DNA of 64,000 nucleotides from assembly GCA_963735175.1 (NCBI GenBank), contig CAVTJX010000005.1, positions 1 to 64,000 on the forward strand. Direction: 5' to 3'. The translations under genes were made by a program, and so were the position numbers. The DNA comes from CAVTJX01 sp963735175 (GTDB lineage: Bacteria > Electryoneota > RPQS01). Shown piece after piece: positions 9,182-18,307 of the stretch. A model generated the notes under the pieces. The model searched no databases and was not told where the DNA came from. It saw only the letters and a program-made list of their open reading frames with translations. The first letter of the stretch is position 1; each line of letters starts with the position of its first letter.

Positions 9182-10405
9182 ATGTCCGCGTTTTTCAATC
9201 GATTTATTAAGAGCGGTTTGCTGCTCGTGCTTCCCTTGCTGATGGCTTTGACGGCGTTGGCACAGCCGGTACCGCCGGATACCTGTCTGCCGATTGGTTG
9301 CAAGACGTTTACCCAGGGCGGCTATGGGAATGATTGCCCGGGACCGCATCCCGTCGCCAATCCGGGCTGCATTCTTGTCGACCACTTCGGTACATGCTTC
9401 GGCGCCGGAATTGTCATTGGCGGCGGATTCACGGCGACGTTTACGAGTGCGGCGGCGGTGAATGCCTTTTTACCGGCCGGTGGAACACCGGGTGCTTTCA
9501 CTCAGAATTATAACAATCCGGTGACCACCTCAGCGGGAGTTTTCGCCGGGCAAGTGCTGGCGCTGGGACTTAATCTCGGGTTTTCGAATTGCGGGGTGAC
9601 GGGCTTCTGCGCCAATCTGGGCGACCTCCGCATTTATTCGGGGCCGTTTGAAAATTTCACCGTGCAAGCGCTGTATTCCCTGGCCAACCAGGTCATCGGC
9701 GGGAATCTGGGCGCGCTGCCTTTGGGCACGACGCTGTCGCAGTTGAACGCCGCGGTGGATTCCATCAATAATAACTTTGACAACGGCACGTCCAACGACG
9801 GCTATCTGGTTGATCCGGATTGTTTGACGGAACATCAGCTCGCGGTGGAACTGCTGGGTGGACTGAATGCCATCGGCGGCGAGGGTGTGGTAAGCCTCAC
9901 CTGGTCGACGGCCAGCGAAACCCAAAACGATCACTACGATTTGTACCGTGATGAGGCCTTCATCGACGTCGTTCCGGGTGCGGGAACCACGGCCAGCCGC
10001 AGTGATTACCGTTACCTTGACCGCGGGCTGGAGAACGGCCGCACGTATAGCTACAAGCTGGTGGCTGTGGATGCCGCAGGCATTCGGCGTGAACTGGCAG
10101 TCGCCAGCGCGACTCCCACGGCGAGTACACCCGCGCCTCGCGAGTTCGCGCTCTTGCAGAACTTCCCGAATCCGTTCAACCCCACCACGGCGATTACCTA
10201 TCTGTTGAAGGACGCCGCGCCGGTGAAGTTGACGGTCTACGATCTCACGGGCCGGACTATCGCCACACTGGTGAATAACATGCAGCAGTCGGCGGGCGCG
10301 CACACGGTAAACTTCGATGCCGGCGCACTGGCGACGGGCGTTTATCTCTATCGCCTCGACGCCGGATCGTTCAGCGCAACCCGCAAACTGATGCTATTGA
10401 AATGA
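9182..10405 (+). CDS. Secreted protein with Fn3-like and T9SS-type tail
   Basis: About 407 residues. I choose the ATG at 9182 because AGAGGA (9168-9173) is 8 nt upstream; the in-frame ATG at 9176 would be only 2 nt away. The signal peptide is MSAFFNRFIKSGLLLVLPLL...ALA/Q. The N-terminal domain (about 25-215) is homologous to that of the gene at 5023 and has conserved cysteines (DTCLPIGC, PGCILVDHFGTC). It is followed directly by the Fn3-like domain (AVELLGGLNA ... LTWSTASE) and the sorting tail (QNFPNPFNPTT ... TRKLMLLK). It lacks the extra middle region of the 5023 product. Function is unknown beyond secretion; it shares its 3' flank with 5023. Confidence 0.87.
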   Translation: MSAFFNRFIKSGLLLVLPLLMALTALAQPVPPDTCLPIGCKTFTQGGYGNDCPGPHPVANPGCILVDHFGTCFGAGIVIGGGFTATFTSAAAVNAFLPAGGTPGAFTQNYNNPVTTSAGVFAGQVLALGLNLGFSNCGVTGFCANLGDLRIYSGPFENFTVQALYSLANQVIGGNLGALPLGTTLSQLNAAVDSINNNFDNGTSNDGYLVDPDCLTEHQLAVELLGGLNAIGGEGVVSLTWSTASETQNDHYDLYRDEAFIDVVPGAGTTASRSDYRYLDRGLENGRTYSYKLVAVDAAGIRRELAVASATPTASTPAPREFALLQNFPNPFNPTTAITYLLKDAAPVKLTVYDLTGRTIATLVNNMQQSAGAHTVNFDAGALATGVYLYRLDAGSFSATRKLMLLK

Positions 10406-10476
10406 GCGTGACGTTCAATCCGTGACGCTGGCGCCGGTGATTGCCGCCGCTGCGCGGGCTGGATGGTTCCAATGAA

Positions 10477-10506
10477 AAACGGGCGACCCTTCGTGGGTCG
10501 CCCGTT
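10477..10506. terminator. Bidirectional terminator between convergent genes
   Basis: ACGGGCGACCC and its complement around a TTCGT loop, with five A on the left (a T run for the minus-strand gene) and TTT on the right. Confidence 0.85.
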
Positions 10507-10531
10507 TGCGTTTCGAGGTATCCGAACGCCG

Positions 10532-11476
10532 TTACTTGTCTTTTTTCTTAAATCCCGCCGGGACGTCAAACTTCGCGCCGTCGACGGCGGTCTGCGTGGC
10601 TTCGGTCAGTTCACTGATCGTGCTGAATTTGATCTTGTCGACATAGGTGGGGGCTTCCTGTTTGGGAGCCTTTTTCTTGCCGAAGGGAATCTTGCCCATC
10701 AATTCGTTCGCCGCGCCTTCCTTCATCGCTTTGCCGAGGGACGGCCCCTGCAACGCATGACGCTTGATCTCCACGAGGCTCTTCACGGGCTCGCCCGGCG
10801 CTTTTTTCGCGGCTTCGATGGCGCCCTGCATTTGCTTCTGGTAAAGCATCGCGGCCGAAGTCAAACCCGGCGTCAACAAGGTGGCGTCGAGGCCGAGCGC
10901 CTGCATGTAGCGCTCGCTGAACGCCATAATCTCGTCTTTGCCCGGCACGTCCGGGCTGTTCCACATGTCGACGGTGATAATCACCTTGTCGAGGCTGTCG
11001 TTTTTATTGACGCCGGTGGCCACGAACTTCGCGTTCTTGCAAGCCCAGCCGTTGATCGTTTTACTTTCGGCCACCGACTGGTCTTCCGTCGTCCACGTGT
11101 AGAGCTCCTCGTGCGCGCTGTCGGGGGCTTCCTCCTCGGCCTGCTCGCTTTGCTGCAAACCCTTCTGCAATTGCTCCTTAAACTGGGCGAAGGTCATTTC
11201 GGTGTAGGTTTTCTTCTTCGGGTCGAGCGACCACACGACTTCCTTATCGAGCCGCACGATATTCACGGCGTCGGTGGGTTTGCCGCCGGTGGCCGTTTTC
11301 ATAAAGCCCCGGGTCCAGCGGAGCGTAGACTCGGTCGCTTGCTTGTCGGCCGTGTAGTAGTCCGCCGTGGTGCCTTCGCTCGCTCCTATAAACTGGGAGG
11401 AGACGGTGTGTTTGCGCGTAACGTCCGCCTGGGCGCTGCCAGCCAGGCAGAGGAGGGCGAGTAGCCAGAACAGCAT
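10532..11476 (-). CDS. Exported hypothetical protein (DUF4412-like)
   Basis: About 314 residues. The start is the internal ATG at 11476 (GAGGG just upstream), which gives a clean signal peptide MLFWLLALLCLAGSAQA/D; the frame extends further upstream but without a credible start. The mature part reads like periplasmic DUF4412-type proteins: repeated beta-strand segments, a conserved block with a TYTEM-type motif, an acidic low-complexity stretch (QSEQAEEEAPD, around residue 130), and a Lys-rich C-terminus (GFKKKDK). No catalytic residues are apparent. It stands alone between convergent and divergent neighbours. The family assignment is tentative; the existence of the gene is well supported. 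Confidence 0.75.
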   Translation of the reverse strand: MLFWLLALLCLAGSAQADVTRKHTVSSQFIGASEGTTADYYTADKQATESTLRWTRGFMKTATGGKPTDAVNIVRLDKEVVWSLDPKKKTYTEMTFAQFKEQLQKGLQQSEQAEEEAPDSAHEELYTWTTEDQSVAESKTINGWACKNAKFVATGVNKNDSLDKVIITVDMWNSPDVPGKDEIMAFSERYMQALGLDATLLTPGLTSAAMLYQKQMQGAIEAAKKAPGEPVKSLVEIKRHALQGPSLGKAMKEGAANELMGKIPFGKKKAPKQEAPTYVDKIKFSTISELTEATQTAVDGAKFDVPAGFKKKDK

Positions 11477-11686
11477 AGGGATTCCCTCAGGGTTATCGGG
11501 GTGGGAAGGAGGCTCGATCCGTCGTGGACTCAAGCCTCAAAGTAAATGGCCTCAGAATCTGATCAATTTAGCGAAAGTTCACTAATATTTCAACCGTCAT
11601 CATTCCATCCTGCCCGTTGCATCTCGGCTGAAAAAGTGTTTCTTATGGGCTTGTAGACCATTGAACCGGGAAACAGAGGAACCCTG

Positions 11687-12625
11687 ATGCAAATTGGAAT
11701 CCTGGGCTTGGGCCGCATGGGCGGCAATATGGCCGAACGGCTGCTTAAAGATGGGCACACCGTGATCGCCTCCGACCGCAATCCTCCCAAAGTCGCCGAA
11801 CTGGTGGCACAGGGCGCGATGGGCGCGGAAAACCTCGCCGCCATGGTTCGCCAGATGCAGGGCCGCCGCGCGATCTGGATCATGATCCCCGCCGGCGCGC
11901 CCACGGAGGCCATGGTGCTCGAAGCCGCCGCGCTGCTGGCTCCTGGCGATATCCTCATCGACGGCGGCAATTCCTTCTACCAGGATTCGATCCGCCGGGG
12001 TACGGTGTTGAAGGAAAAAGGGATCCACTACCTCGACGTGGGAACCTCGGGCGGCATCTGGGGACTGACGCAGGGTTATAGCCTGATGATTGGTGGCGAG
12101 TCCGAAGCGTTTGCCGTCTGCGAGCCGGTCTTCCGCACCCTCGCGCCCAAGGACGGCTACCTGCACGTGGGACCGTCGGGAGCGGGACACTATGTGAAGA
12201 TGGTCCACAACGGCATCGAGTACGCGATGATGCAGGCCTATGCCGAAGGCTTTGAGATTCTAAAGGAGAGCGCGTTTCCGCTCGATTTACCGGCCATCTC
12301 CAAACTGTGGGAGCACGGCACGGTGATTCGCTCGTGGCTGCTGGAATTGACCACCAATGCCTTGCAGCGCGATCCGGAATTGTCGCGCGTCAAAGCGTAC
12401 GTCGAGGATTCGGGCGAAGGTCGCTGGACGGTGGAGGAGGCGATTCATACCGGAGTCCCGGCGTATACGATTGCCGCCGCCTTGTTCGCGCGTTTCGCTT
12501 CGCGCAAGGACAACGCCTTTGGACTGCGCCTCCTCTCCGCGCTGCGCAACGAGTTCGGCGGCCATCCCATGATGACGGCGGAAGGCATGACGGCGAAGGC
12601 CAAAATCCCCGAGCCGAAACGATGA
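11687..12625 (+). CDS. gnd: 6-phosphogluconate dehydrogenase, decarboxylating (short GntZ/YqeC type)
   Basis: 312 residues, the length of the short (often NAD-dependent) class rather than the roughly 470-residue class. It oxidises 6-phosphogluconate to ribulose 5-phosphate, CO2 and NAD(P)H. The N-terminal Rossmann motif is GLGRMG (residues 6-11). The substrate and catalytic region contains DGGNSFYQDS, GTSGGIWGL and the catalytic-lysine segment GHYVKMVHNGIEY. GAGGA precedes the ATG. It is first in an operon with zwf, opcA and pgl, which together make a complete oxidative pentose phosphate branch. Confidence 0.92.
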   Translation: MQIGILGLGRMGGNMAERLLKDGHTVIASDRNPPKVAELVAQGAMGAENLAAMVRQMQGRRAIWIMIPAGAPTEAMVLEAAALLAPGDILIDGGNSFYQDSIRRGTVLKEKGIHYLDVGTSGGIWGLTQGYSLMIGGESEAFAVCEPVFRTLAPKDGYLHVGPSGAGHYVKMVHNGIEYAMMQAYAEGFEILKESAFPLDLPAISKLWEHGTVIRSWLLELTTNALQRDPELSRVKAYVEDSGEGRWTVEEAIHTGVPAYTIAAALFARFASRKDNAFGLRLLSALRNEFGGHPMMTAEGMTAKAKIPEPKR

Positions 12626-12752
12626 ACGAAGAACGGCGGGTCTGTGTAGGGGCGGGTTAAGGTCTTCCGCAACCCGCCCGCTTCCCCCGACCGCCTAAAC
12701 CCGCCCGCTCGCATTTCAGTGTTTCAGTTTTCAGCATTTCAGCGTTTTCTTC

Positions 12753-14279
12753 ATGCCCAATCCTTTTCGTGAAGGTCTCGAGGCGGAGCGACCGCCCGAA
12801 CCGTGCGCCATTGTGATCTTCGGCGCGCGCGGTGATCTGGCGCGGCGCAAATTGTTTCCCGCACTGATGAACCTGGCGCGGGACGGCCGCTTGGCCGATA
12901 GCAGCGTGATCGTGGGAATCATGCGCGGCGAGACCAGCGACGACGGCTTCCGCCGCATGGTCTTCGACTCCGCCGCCGAATTCGCCCCCGATGCGCCGCA
13001 GGACGATGATTTCAAGCGGCGCTTCGGCGCGCGCCTCTTCACCTGCATCGAAGATCCGCCCGCGGGCGAAGGCTTTGCGCGCCTGCCGCAGATGTTGCCG
13101 CAGCTTGCGGAAAAATATCAGACACACGGCAACACACTCTATTATCTGTCGGTGCCGCCGTCCTCGTTCGTGCCTATCGTGCGGCAAATCGCGCGCTCAG
13201 GCCTCGCCCAATCGCCGCAGGGCGGCTGGACGCGGATTATCATCGAGAAACCCTTTGGCCGCGATCTGCAAAGCACGCACGAACTGGGCTGCGTGCTGGA
13301 AGACGTTTTCCGCGAAGAGCAGATCTACCGCATCGATCACTACATGGGCAAAGAGGCGGTGCAGAATATTCTCGTGCTGCGTCTTGCCAACGCGTTTCTC
13401 GAGCCGCTCTGGAATTATCGCTATATCGACCACGTGCAGATCACGGCCGCCGAGTCGCTGGGCGTCGAAGATCGCGCCGCTTATTACGAAGAGGCCGGCG
13501 CGCTGCGTGACATGGTGCAGAACCATTTGCTGCAGATCCTCGCCATGATCGCGATGGAGCCCCCCGCGTCGCTCGCGCCGGAAGCAATCCGCAACGAGAA
13601 AACAAAAGTCCTGGAGTCCATCCGTCCCCTGAGTCCGGACGATATCCGACATGCCGTGGTGCGCGCGCAGTACAGCGCGGGCGCGGTGGGCGGCAGGAAT
13701 GTGCGCGGCTACAGCGACGAACCCGGCGTCAAACCCGATACGCGCACGGAAACATTTGTCGCGGCGCGGTTCTGGATCGACAACTGGCGCTGGAACGGCG
13801 TGCCGTTTTATTTGCGCACCGGCAAGCGCCTGCCCAAACGCATCACCGAAGTCGCCATCCACTTCAAGCCGGTACCGCACATGGTTTTCGCCGCGAGCGC
13901 CGTGGATCTCGTCGAACCTAACGTGCTCTCGATCCGCATTCAACCCGGCGAAGGCATTACGCTGAAATTCATGGCGAAGATTCCCGGGATCACGCTGCGC
14001 CTGCGGCCCGTCGACATGGAATTCCGCTATGGCACATCCTTCGGTGGACGCATTTCCGACGCCTACGAACGGCTGCTGCTCGACGCCATGCTCGGCGATC
14101 CCACGCTCTTCCCGCGCCGCGATGCCGTCGAGCAGGCCTGGAAACTGACGACGCCGCTGCTCGAAGCCTGGGCTCGCGAGAATCACACGTCGCTGCCGCA
14201 ATATGAGGCGGGCTCGTGGGGTCCGCCGGAGGCTGATCTGCTGATGGAAGCCGATGGCCGCCGCTGGAGACGTCTCTGA
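12753..14279 (+). CDS. zwf: Glucose-6-phosphate 1-dehydrogenase
   Basis: 508 residues, the normal family length. It converts glucose 6-phosphate to 6-phosphogluconolactone with reduction of NADP. The nucleotide-binding motif is FGARGDLARRKLFPAL near the N-terminus, and the active-site signature RIDHYMGKEAVQN is at about residues 193-205. It lies 127 bp downstream of gnd and overlaps opcA by one base (TGATG), so the two are probably translationally coupled. Confidence 0.96.
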   Translation: MPNPFREGLEAERPPEPCAIVIFGARGDLARRKLFPALMNLARDGRLADSSVIVGIMRGETSDDGFRRMVFDSAAEFAPDAPQDDDFKRRFGARLFTCIEDPPAGEGFARLPQMLPQLAEKYQTHGNTLYYLSVPPSSFVPIVRQIARSGLAQSPQGGWTRIIIEKPFGRDLQSTHELGCVLEDVFREEQIYRIDHYMGKEAVQNILVLRLANAFLEPLWNYRYIDHVQITAAESLGVEDRAAYYEEAGALRDMVQNHLLQILAMIAMEPPASLAPEAIRNEKTKVLESIRPLSPDDIRHAVVRAQYSAGAVGGRNVRGYSDEPGVKPDTRTETFVAARFWIDNWRWNGVPFYLRTGKRLPKRITEVAIHFKPVPHMVFAASAVDLVEPNVLSIRIQPGEGITLKFMAKIPGITLRLRPVDMEFRYGTSFGGRISDAYERLLLDAMLGDPTLFPRRDAVEQAWKLTTPLLEAWARENHTSLPQYEAGSWGPPEADLLMEADGRRWRRL

Positions 14280-15319
14280 TGTCACATCATGGAAACACGG
14301 TCTATCCGCTGGCTGATCCCACGCAAGTCGACGTCGCCGCCATCGAGCGCGAACTTGAGGAACTCTGGCGCGGTGCGGCGGAGGCTACCTCGGGTCAGGG
14401 CGGCGTCATGCATGCGGCGGCGTTCACGCTGATCTTTGCCTTGCGGGCGGAGACCGAGAGCGGCATGGCCATGGAATTATTGTCCGAACTTGCCGGCGCT
14501 CATCCGTCGCGCGCGATCCTCTTGAAACTGGGGGCTGCCTCTGTGCCGGATGCGCCGCGGGCCTGGGTGACGGCTTACTGCCATAAGCCCGCGCCGGACT
14601 CGCAACAGGTTTGCAGCGAGGCGATTATTCTCGAATACGACGGAACGGATGCCGATGCCGATGCCGTGGCCTCACTGCTGCTCTCGCTGCGGCTCGCGGG
14701 ATTGCCGCTGGCGCTCATCTGGGATGCCTCACTGCCGGCGGAACATTCGTTGCTCGCGGCCTTGCGCGAGCGCGTGGAACGCGTCATCGTCAGTGTCATT
14801 CCGCCCTGCGGCCCGGCTTCGCTGCTGGAAACGTTTTTCAAATTGCGCGACGCCTTCGGCACGGCCACGGTGACGACGGATCTGATCGAGTCACTCATTC
14901 GTCCATGGCGGCTGGCCGTGGCCCGGTTGTTCGATGCGGAATCCGCCGCCGCGATCCGCGAAGTCCATTTGCGTTATGCGAATCCCAAGATTCCCGCGGA
15001 AATGCTGCTGCTGGCGGCGTGGATGGCGTCCGCGCTGGAGTGGGAGGGAGAGCATTTCGTGTTGCAGGGCAGCGAACCCGTGATCCGTTTTGCCAACGGG
15101 CGGAGCATCGCCTTCCATGGCCGTCAGGCGGCGGAGGCGAACGAGACCATCGAGTTTATTCTGGAATCAGGGCGCATGATGAGAGTGGACGAGCCCGCCG
15201 GCGACAATCGCCTGAGCAGCCTGCTGCTGCTCGAATTGCAAATCTGGGGACACGACCCGCTCCGCGAGCAATACCTGGCGCGCGCGCGCAGTTGGTTGAA
15301 GGAGATTCTGTTCCTGTGA
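14279..15319 (+). CDS. opcA: OpcA-like glucose-6-phosphate dehydrogenase assembly protein
   Basis: 346 residues. OpcA family members bind and activate or help assemble glucose-6-phosphate dehydrogenase. Recognition rests on the N-terminal ELEELWR helix, the conserved SEAIILEY strand, LRLAGLPLALIW, and the position directly after zwf. It starts on the last base of the zwf stop codon and overlaps pgl by four bases (GTGA). OpcA is best known from cyanobacteria and actinobacteria. The C-terminal 150 residues are less typical. Confidence 0.85.
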   Translation: MSHHGNTVYPLADPTQVDVAAIERELEELWRGAAEATSGQGGVMHAAAFTLIFALRAETESGMAMELLSELAGAHPSRAILLKLGAASVPDAPRAWVTAYCHKPAPDSQQVCSEAIILEYDGTDADADAVASLLLSLRLAGLPLALIWDASLPAEHSLLAALRERVERVIVSVIPPCGPASLLETFFKLRDAFGTATVTTDLIESLIRPWRLAVARLFDAESAAAIREVHLRYANPKIPAEMLLLAAWMASALEWEGEHFVLQGSEPVIRFANGRSIAFHGRQAAEANETIEFILESGRMMRVDEPAGDNRLSSLLLLELQIWGHDPLREQYLARARSWLKEILFL

Positions 15320-16048
15320 GAGAACTCGTCATCACCGAATACGCGGAAGACGTCACCGATGCCGCCGCCGATCTGATCTACGAAGCGCAAACGCAGGCCA
15401 TCGCCGCGCGCGGCGTCTATCGCATCGCGCTCTCCGGCGGCAAAACTCCCGCCGCGCTTTACGCGCAGCTCGGAAGCGAGGAATGGAAGGGCGTCATGGC
15501 CTGGGACGACTGGGAAGTCTTCTGGGGCGACGAGCGCGCCGTGCCGCCCGACCATGCCGATTCCAATTACCGTGTCGCCCGCGAAACACTGCTCTCGCGC
15601 GTGCCGATTGTCGATGTCTGGCGCATGCGCGGCGAGTCCGGCAGTCTGCGCGAGGCCGCCGAGGATTACGCGCGCACGCTCAAGGCCCGCTTCGGTCCCG
15701 GCATTCCCGTCTTCGATACGATCCTGCTGGGCATGGGCGCGGACGGCCACACGGCCTCGCTCTTTCCCGGCCACAGCGCGCTGGAGTCGCAAGCGCTGGT
15801 GGAATGGATCGAAGGACGAGCGCCAGCCCATCCCGCGCCGCCTGACCTTCACGCTCCCCGTGATCAACGCCGCGCGGCAGGTGATCTTCATGGTCACCGG
15901 CGAAGAGAAAGCCGCCCGCGTCCGCGACGTGCTGGAACTGAACGACCTCCGCTATCCCCCCGCCCGCATAGACCCCGAAGAAGGCACCTGCTGGTGGCTC
16001 CTCGACGAAGCCGCCGCCAGCCAACTTGAAGAGAAGGATGAAGGATGA
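15316..16048 (+). CDS. pgl: 6-phosphogluconolactonase (one frameshift)
   Basis: The GTG start at 15316 overlaps the opcA stop. About 243 residues once repaired. It hydrolyses 6-phosphogluconolactone between the zwf and gnd steps. Family motifs: ALSGGKTPAALYAQL near residue 35-50, FWGDERAVP, DSNYRVARETL, and LLGMGADGHTASLFPG. Near 15812 the frame shifts by +1: VEWIE continues as KDERQPIPRRLTFTLPVINAA, which is the expected family sequence, in the next frame. The end is WWLLDEAAASQ. The break looks like one inserted base rather than decay. Confidence 0.88.
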
Positions 16049-16321
16049 ACGCCGCCTGTACTGTCGGGGCCGATTGCATCGCTCATTGCATGCAACGATA
16101 CTACTCCCATCGCCGGCCTCATTGCCAAAACTTGTCATCCTGCTATATTCATTGTCAAGGGCACAGAGGGGGTGTACGCGTAGCGATCCTGCTATTCGGG
16201 GTTCGTTAGAACGACCTTTAAGATCTTTTGCGTCTACGGGGCCGGGGCCTGGATACTGAACCGGCGTCCTTTTGGCGTCGCGACGGGATGACAATCGGGG
16301 TCCCCGGCCTCCCCTTTTTCC
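16049..16321. other. Intergenic region between pgl and the IS110 transposase
   Basis: No gene. It contains degenerate GTCATCC...GGGATGACAAT palindromic-repeat fragments (about 16134 and 16285) of the kind also found on the other side of the transposase at about 17808. Confidence 0.4.
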
Positions 16322-17383
16322 TCAGGCGGCGAAGCGGTAAGCGAAGGGCTCGCCTTTGACCGTCATTGCCCAGCAGGCGACGGCGAGCCGTCGCGCCATG
16401 CCCACGATGGCGATCTTTTTACGCTTGCCGTGCTGGCTGATCGCGTCGAACTGCTGCTGCGCCTGTTCATCCTTGCGCACCCAACTCCAGGCGGCTTCGA
16501 CGAGCAGGCGGCGCAACAGGGGCGAGCCCCAGTGGGTGATATGTCCTTGCCGCCGGCGGCTGCCGCTCGACCACTCGCAGCAGGTGAGGCCCACGTGGCA
16601 GGCCAGGGCCTCGGCGGTTTTGAACTCCTCCGGTCGGAACACCTCCAGCAGGAAAGCCATCGCCGTGAGGTGCCCCACGCCGGGAATCGTGCGCAACAAG
16701 GCGCAGCGGTCATGGTAGCGATCCTCACGGCTGAGGCACACAAGCTCGCGGTCGAGCGCGCGGATCTGGGTGTTCAGCCGTTCCAGCGTCTCCAGTTGGA
16801 TGTCGAGACAGGTGCGCAAGACCTCCGGCAGGAGCGCTTGCCGCAGGGTTTCTTTCTCGGCCCGGCTCCAGTGGTGAGGCCGCACAACCGCGCAGTGGTG
16901 GAACGCTAAAAAGGCCTTGATGCGGTTCTGGGTGCGGGTGCGGTCGCGGAGCAGTTGCTCGCGCGTGCGCAGCAGTTGGCGGTCCTGTTCTTCCTGCTCC
17001 GTGGGGATGCGCACGAAGGTGCGCGGCGGATGGAAGTAGAGCTGGGCGAGCGTCAGGGCATCGCGGCGGTCGGTCTTCTGCTGCGTCGCGTTGGGACTCT
17101 TGGGCACCTGACTGGGGGCGACGACGCGGCAGTCGACACCCATCGTCCGCAACAGACGGCAGAGGTGAAAGCCGGTGTAGCCGGCTTCATAACAGGCCCA
17201 CAGCGCGCAGCCGGGAAAATGCAAGAGGAATGTCTGCCAGTCCTCGGCCGCAGGGGAGAGGCGGCCTTGCAAGAGGATCTCGCCGTTGCTCACGTCGAGG
17301 GCGGCCACGGCCACGGTCTGGGCATCCACATCCAACCCGAGCGCAATCGTTCGTTCCTGTGCCAGCACTTTGGTCTTGAGCAT
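16322..17383 (-). CDS. IS110-family transposase (DEDD recombinase)
   Basis: 353 residues and intact, with AAGGAG 9 nt before the ATG. The N-terminal RuvC-like DEDD domain shows LGLDVDA (first Asp), YEAGYTG (Glu), and KTDRRDA (last two acidic positions) in the correct order within the first 110 residues. The C-terminal half is the Transposase_20 region (LRTIPGVGHLTAMAFL ... ACHVGLTCCEWSSGSRRR ... RRLLVEAAW) carrying the conserved serine region. Family members cut and rejoin DNA with a bridge (seeker) RNA that pairs with donor and target. All expected motifs are present, so it may be active. Confidence 0.95.
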   Translation of the reverse strand: MLKTKVLAQERTIALGLDVDAQTVAVAALDVSNGEILLQGRLSPAAEDWQTFLLHFPGCALWACYEAGYTGFHLCRLLRTMGVDCRVVAPSQVPKSPNATQQKTDRRDALTLAQLYFHPPRTFVRIPTEQEEQDRQLLRTREQLLRDRTRTQNRIKAFLAFHHCAVVRPHHWSRAEKETLRQALLPEVLRTCLDIQLETLERLNTQIRALDRELVCLSREDRYHDRCALLRTIPGVGHLTAMAFLLEVFRPEEFKTAEALACHVGLTCCEWSSGSRRRQGHITHWGSPLLRRLLVEAAWSWVRKDEQAQQQFDAISQHGKRKKIAIVGMARRLAVACWAMTVKGEPFAYRFAA

Positions 17384-17530
17384 CTTCTTACTCCTTCCGG
17401 GTAAGTCACGGGGGTTTCACTTAAGGTAGTACCCCACTCCCTCACGACCAAATGAAATATAGGAACTGACATTCTTATGGAAGGATCTCGGGTTCTCCGC
17501 TTCTGACTTCCTGCCGAGGCAGGTTAGCGC
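16322..17530 (-). mobile_element. IS110-family insertion sequence (ends not resolved)
   Basis: Defined by the intact IS110-type transposase. Family members lack terminal inverted repeats and do not duplicate the target, so the ends cannot be fixed by eye; the limits given are the transposase plus the roughly 150-bp non-coding segment upstream of its start. In the IS110 group that segment encodes the bridge RNA. It contains a GGGGT...ACCCC hairpin possibility at about 17409-17435. Both flanks carry GGGATGACAAT repeat fragments, which may be the target. Confidence 0.45.
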
Positions 17531-18307
17531 GCCCCCCGTTCACCATCAGAATCATCGTCACCGCGCGTATCCTGCCCGGAATCTAAGCCCCCCCAGACCA
17601 ATATGTCGCCGCGCGGGGATTCCGCTCCATGCCCGATAATGTGAAAAACGCAAACGGATGCACACTTTCCGGCCCCCGTTCATCATTGTCATTCCACGGC
17701 GGGCCGAAGGGCCGACCGTGGAATCTTGCTTACAGCGGCAGGCACTTTGGATTCCAGTAATCCCCGTACCCCGCAAGATCTCACGGTCCGCTGCATGGCC
17801 GTGGGATGACAATTTTCTGACGGATTCCGGCGGGATAGGCGTTGCGGCGGGCTGAGGCTCGCCTTCTTTATCTGGGTGATCGTGCCTTTTTGCTCAAGAT
17901 TGTTTCAGGACGCACCGGTAAGGAATAGATTGTACCCAATCCTCGGGCGTTTTCGTGTCATTAACGCAAAAAAAATGCGCCGAAGCCTCGAATTGTTAAT
18001 TTTCTGTTAATTTTCTCTTCACATTGTTAAAATTTCTTTGTATATTAGGCCCTGAAGATAATGACGGTCGCTTGCACGAAGCACCTGAAATTTCTTCGAG
18101 TTACGAGAAATGAGCGAGTCATCGGGGAGCGGTTAAGACAAGGTTTTCCTGCCGCAGAGCCCGCAGAGGCTACCTCCAAAACGTCCTCTTCCGTGTGGTT
18201 TCAGTCAACAGACAAATCACCAGAATGATGCGACTCTTGACTTTTTCGGAAATAGTAATTAAATTAGCCGCTTGTTAACGCGAATTCAGACACGGGTTCT
18301 ATCGGAA
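17531..18307. other. Intergenic region with palindromic repeats and an AT-rich promoter segment
   Basis: No gene was found. It holds a long inverted repeat (ATTCCACGG at 17691-17699 with CCGTGGAAT at 17716-17724 and an inner GGCC pair), a GGGATGACAAT fragment near 17808, an AT-rich stretch 17940-18050, and a promoter at 18018-18046 followed by a roughly 260-nt leader. Confidence 0.5.
18018..18046 (+). promoter_or_regulatory. Putative sigma-70 promoter upstream of the lipoprotein at 18308
   Basis: TTCACA (18018-18023), 17 bp, TATATT (18041-18046), within AT-rich DNA. It would give an unusually long 5' leader. Confidence 0.5.

Noticed and set aside
10463..11464. 333-codon plus-strand frame opposite the DUF4412-like gene
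   Set aside because: It begins within a terminator hairpin, and the minus frame has a signal peptide and ribosome site.
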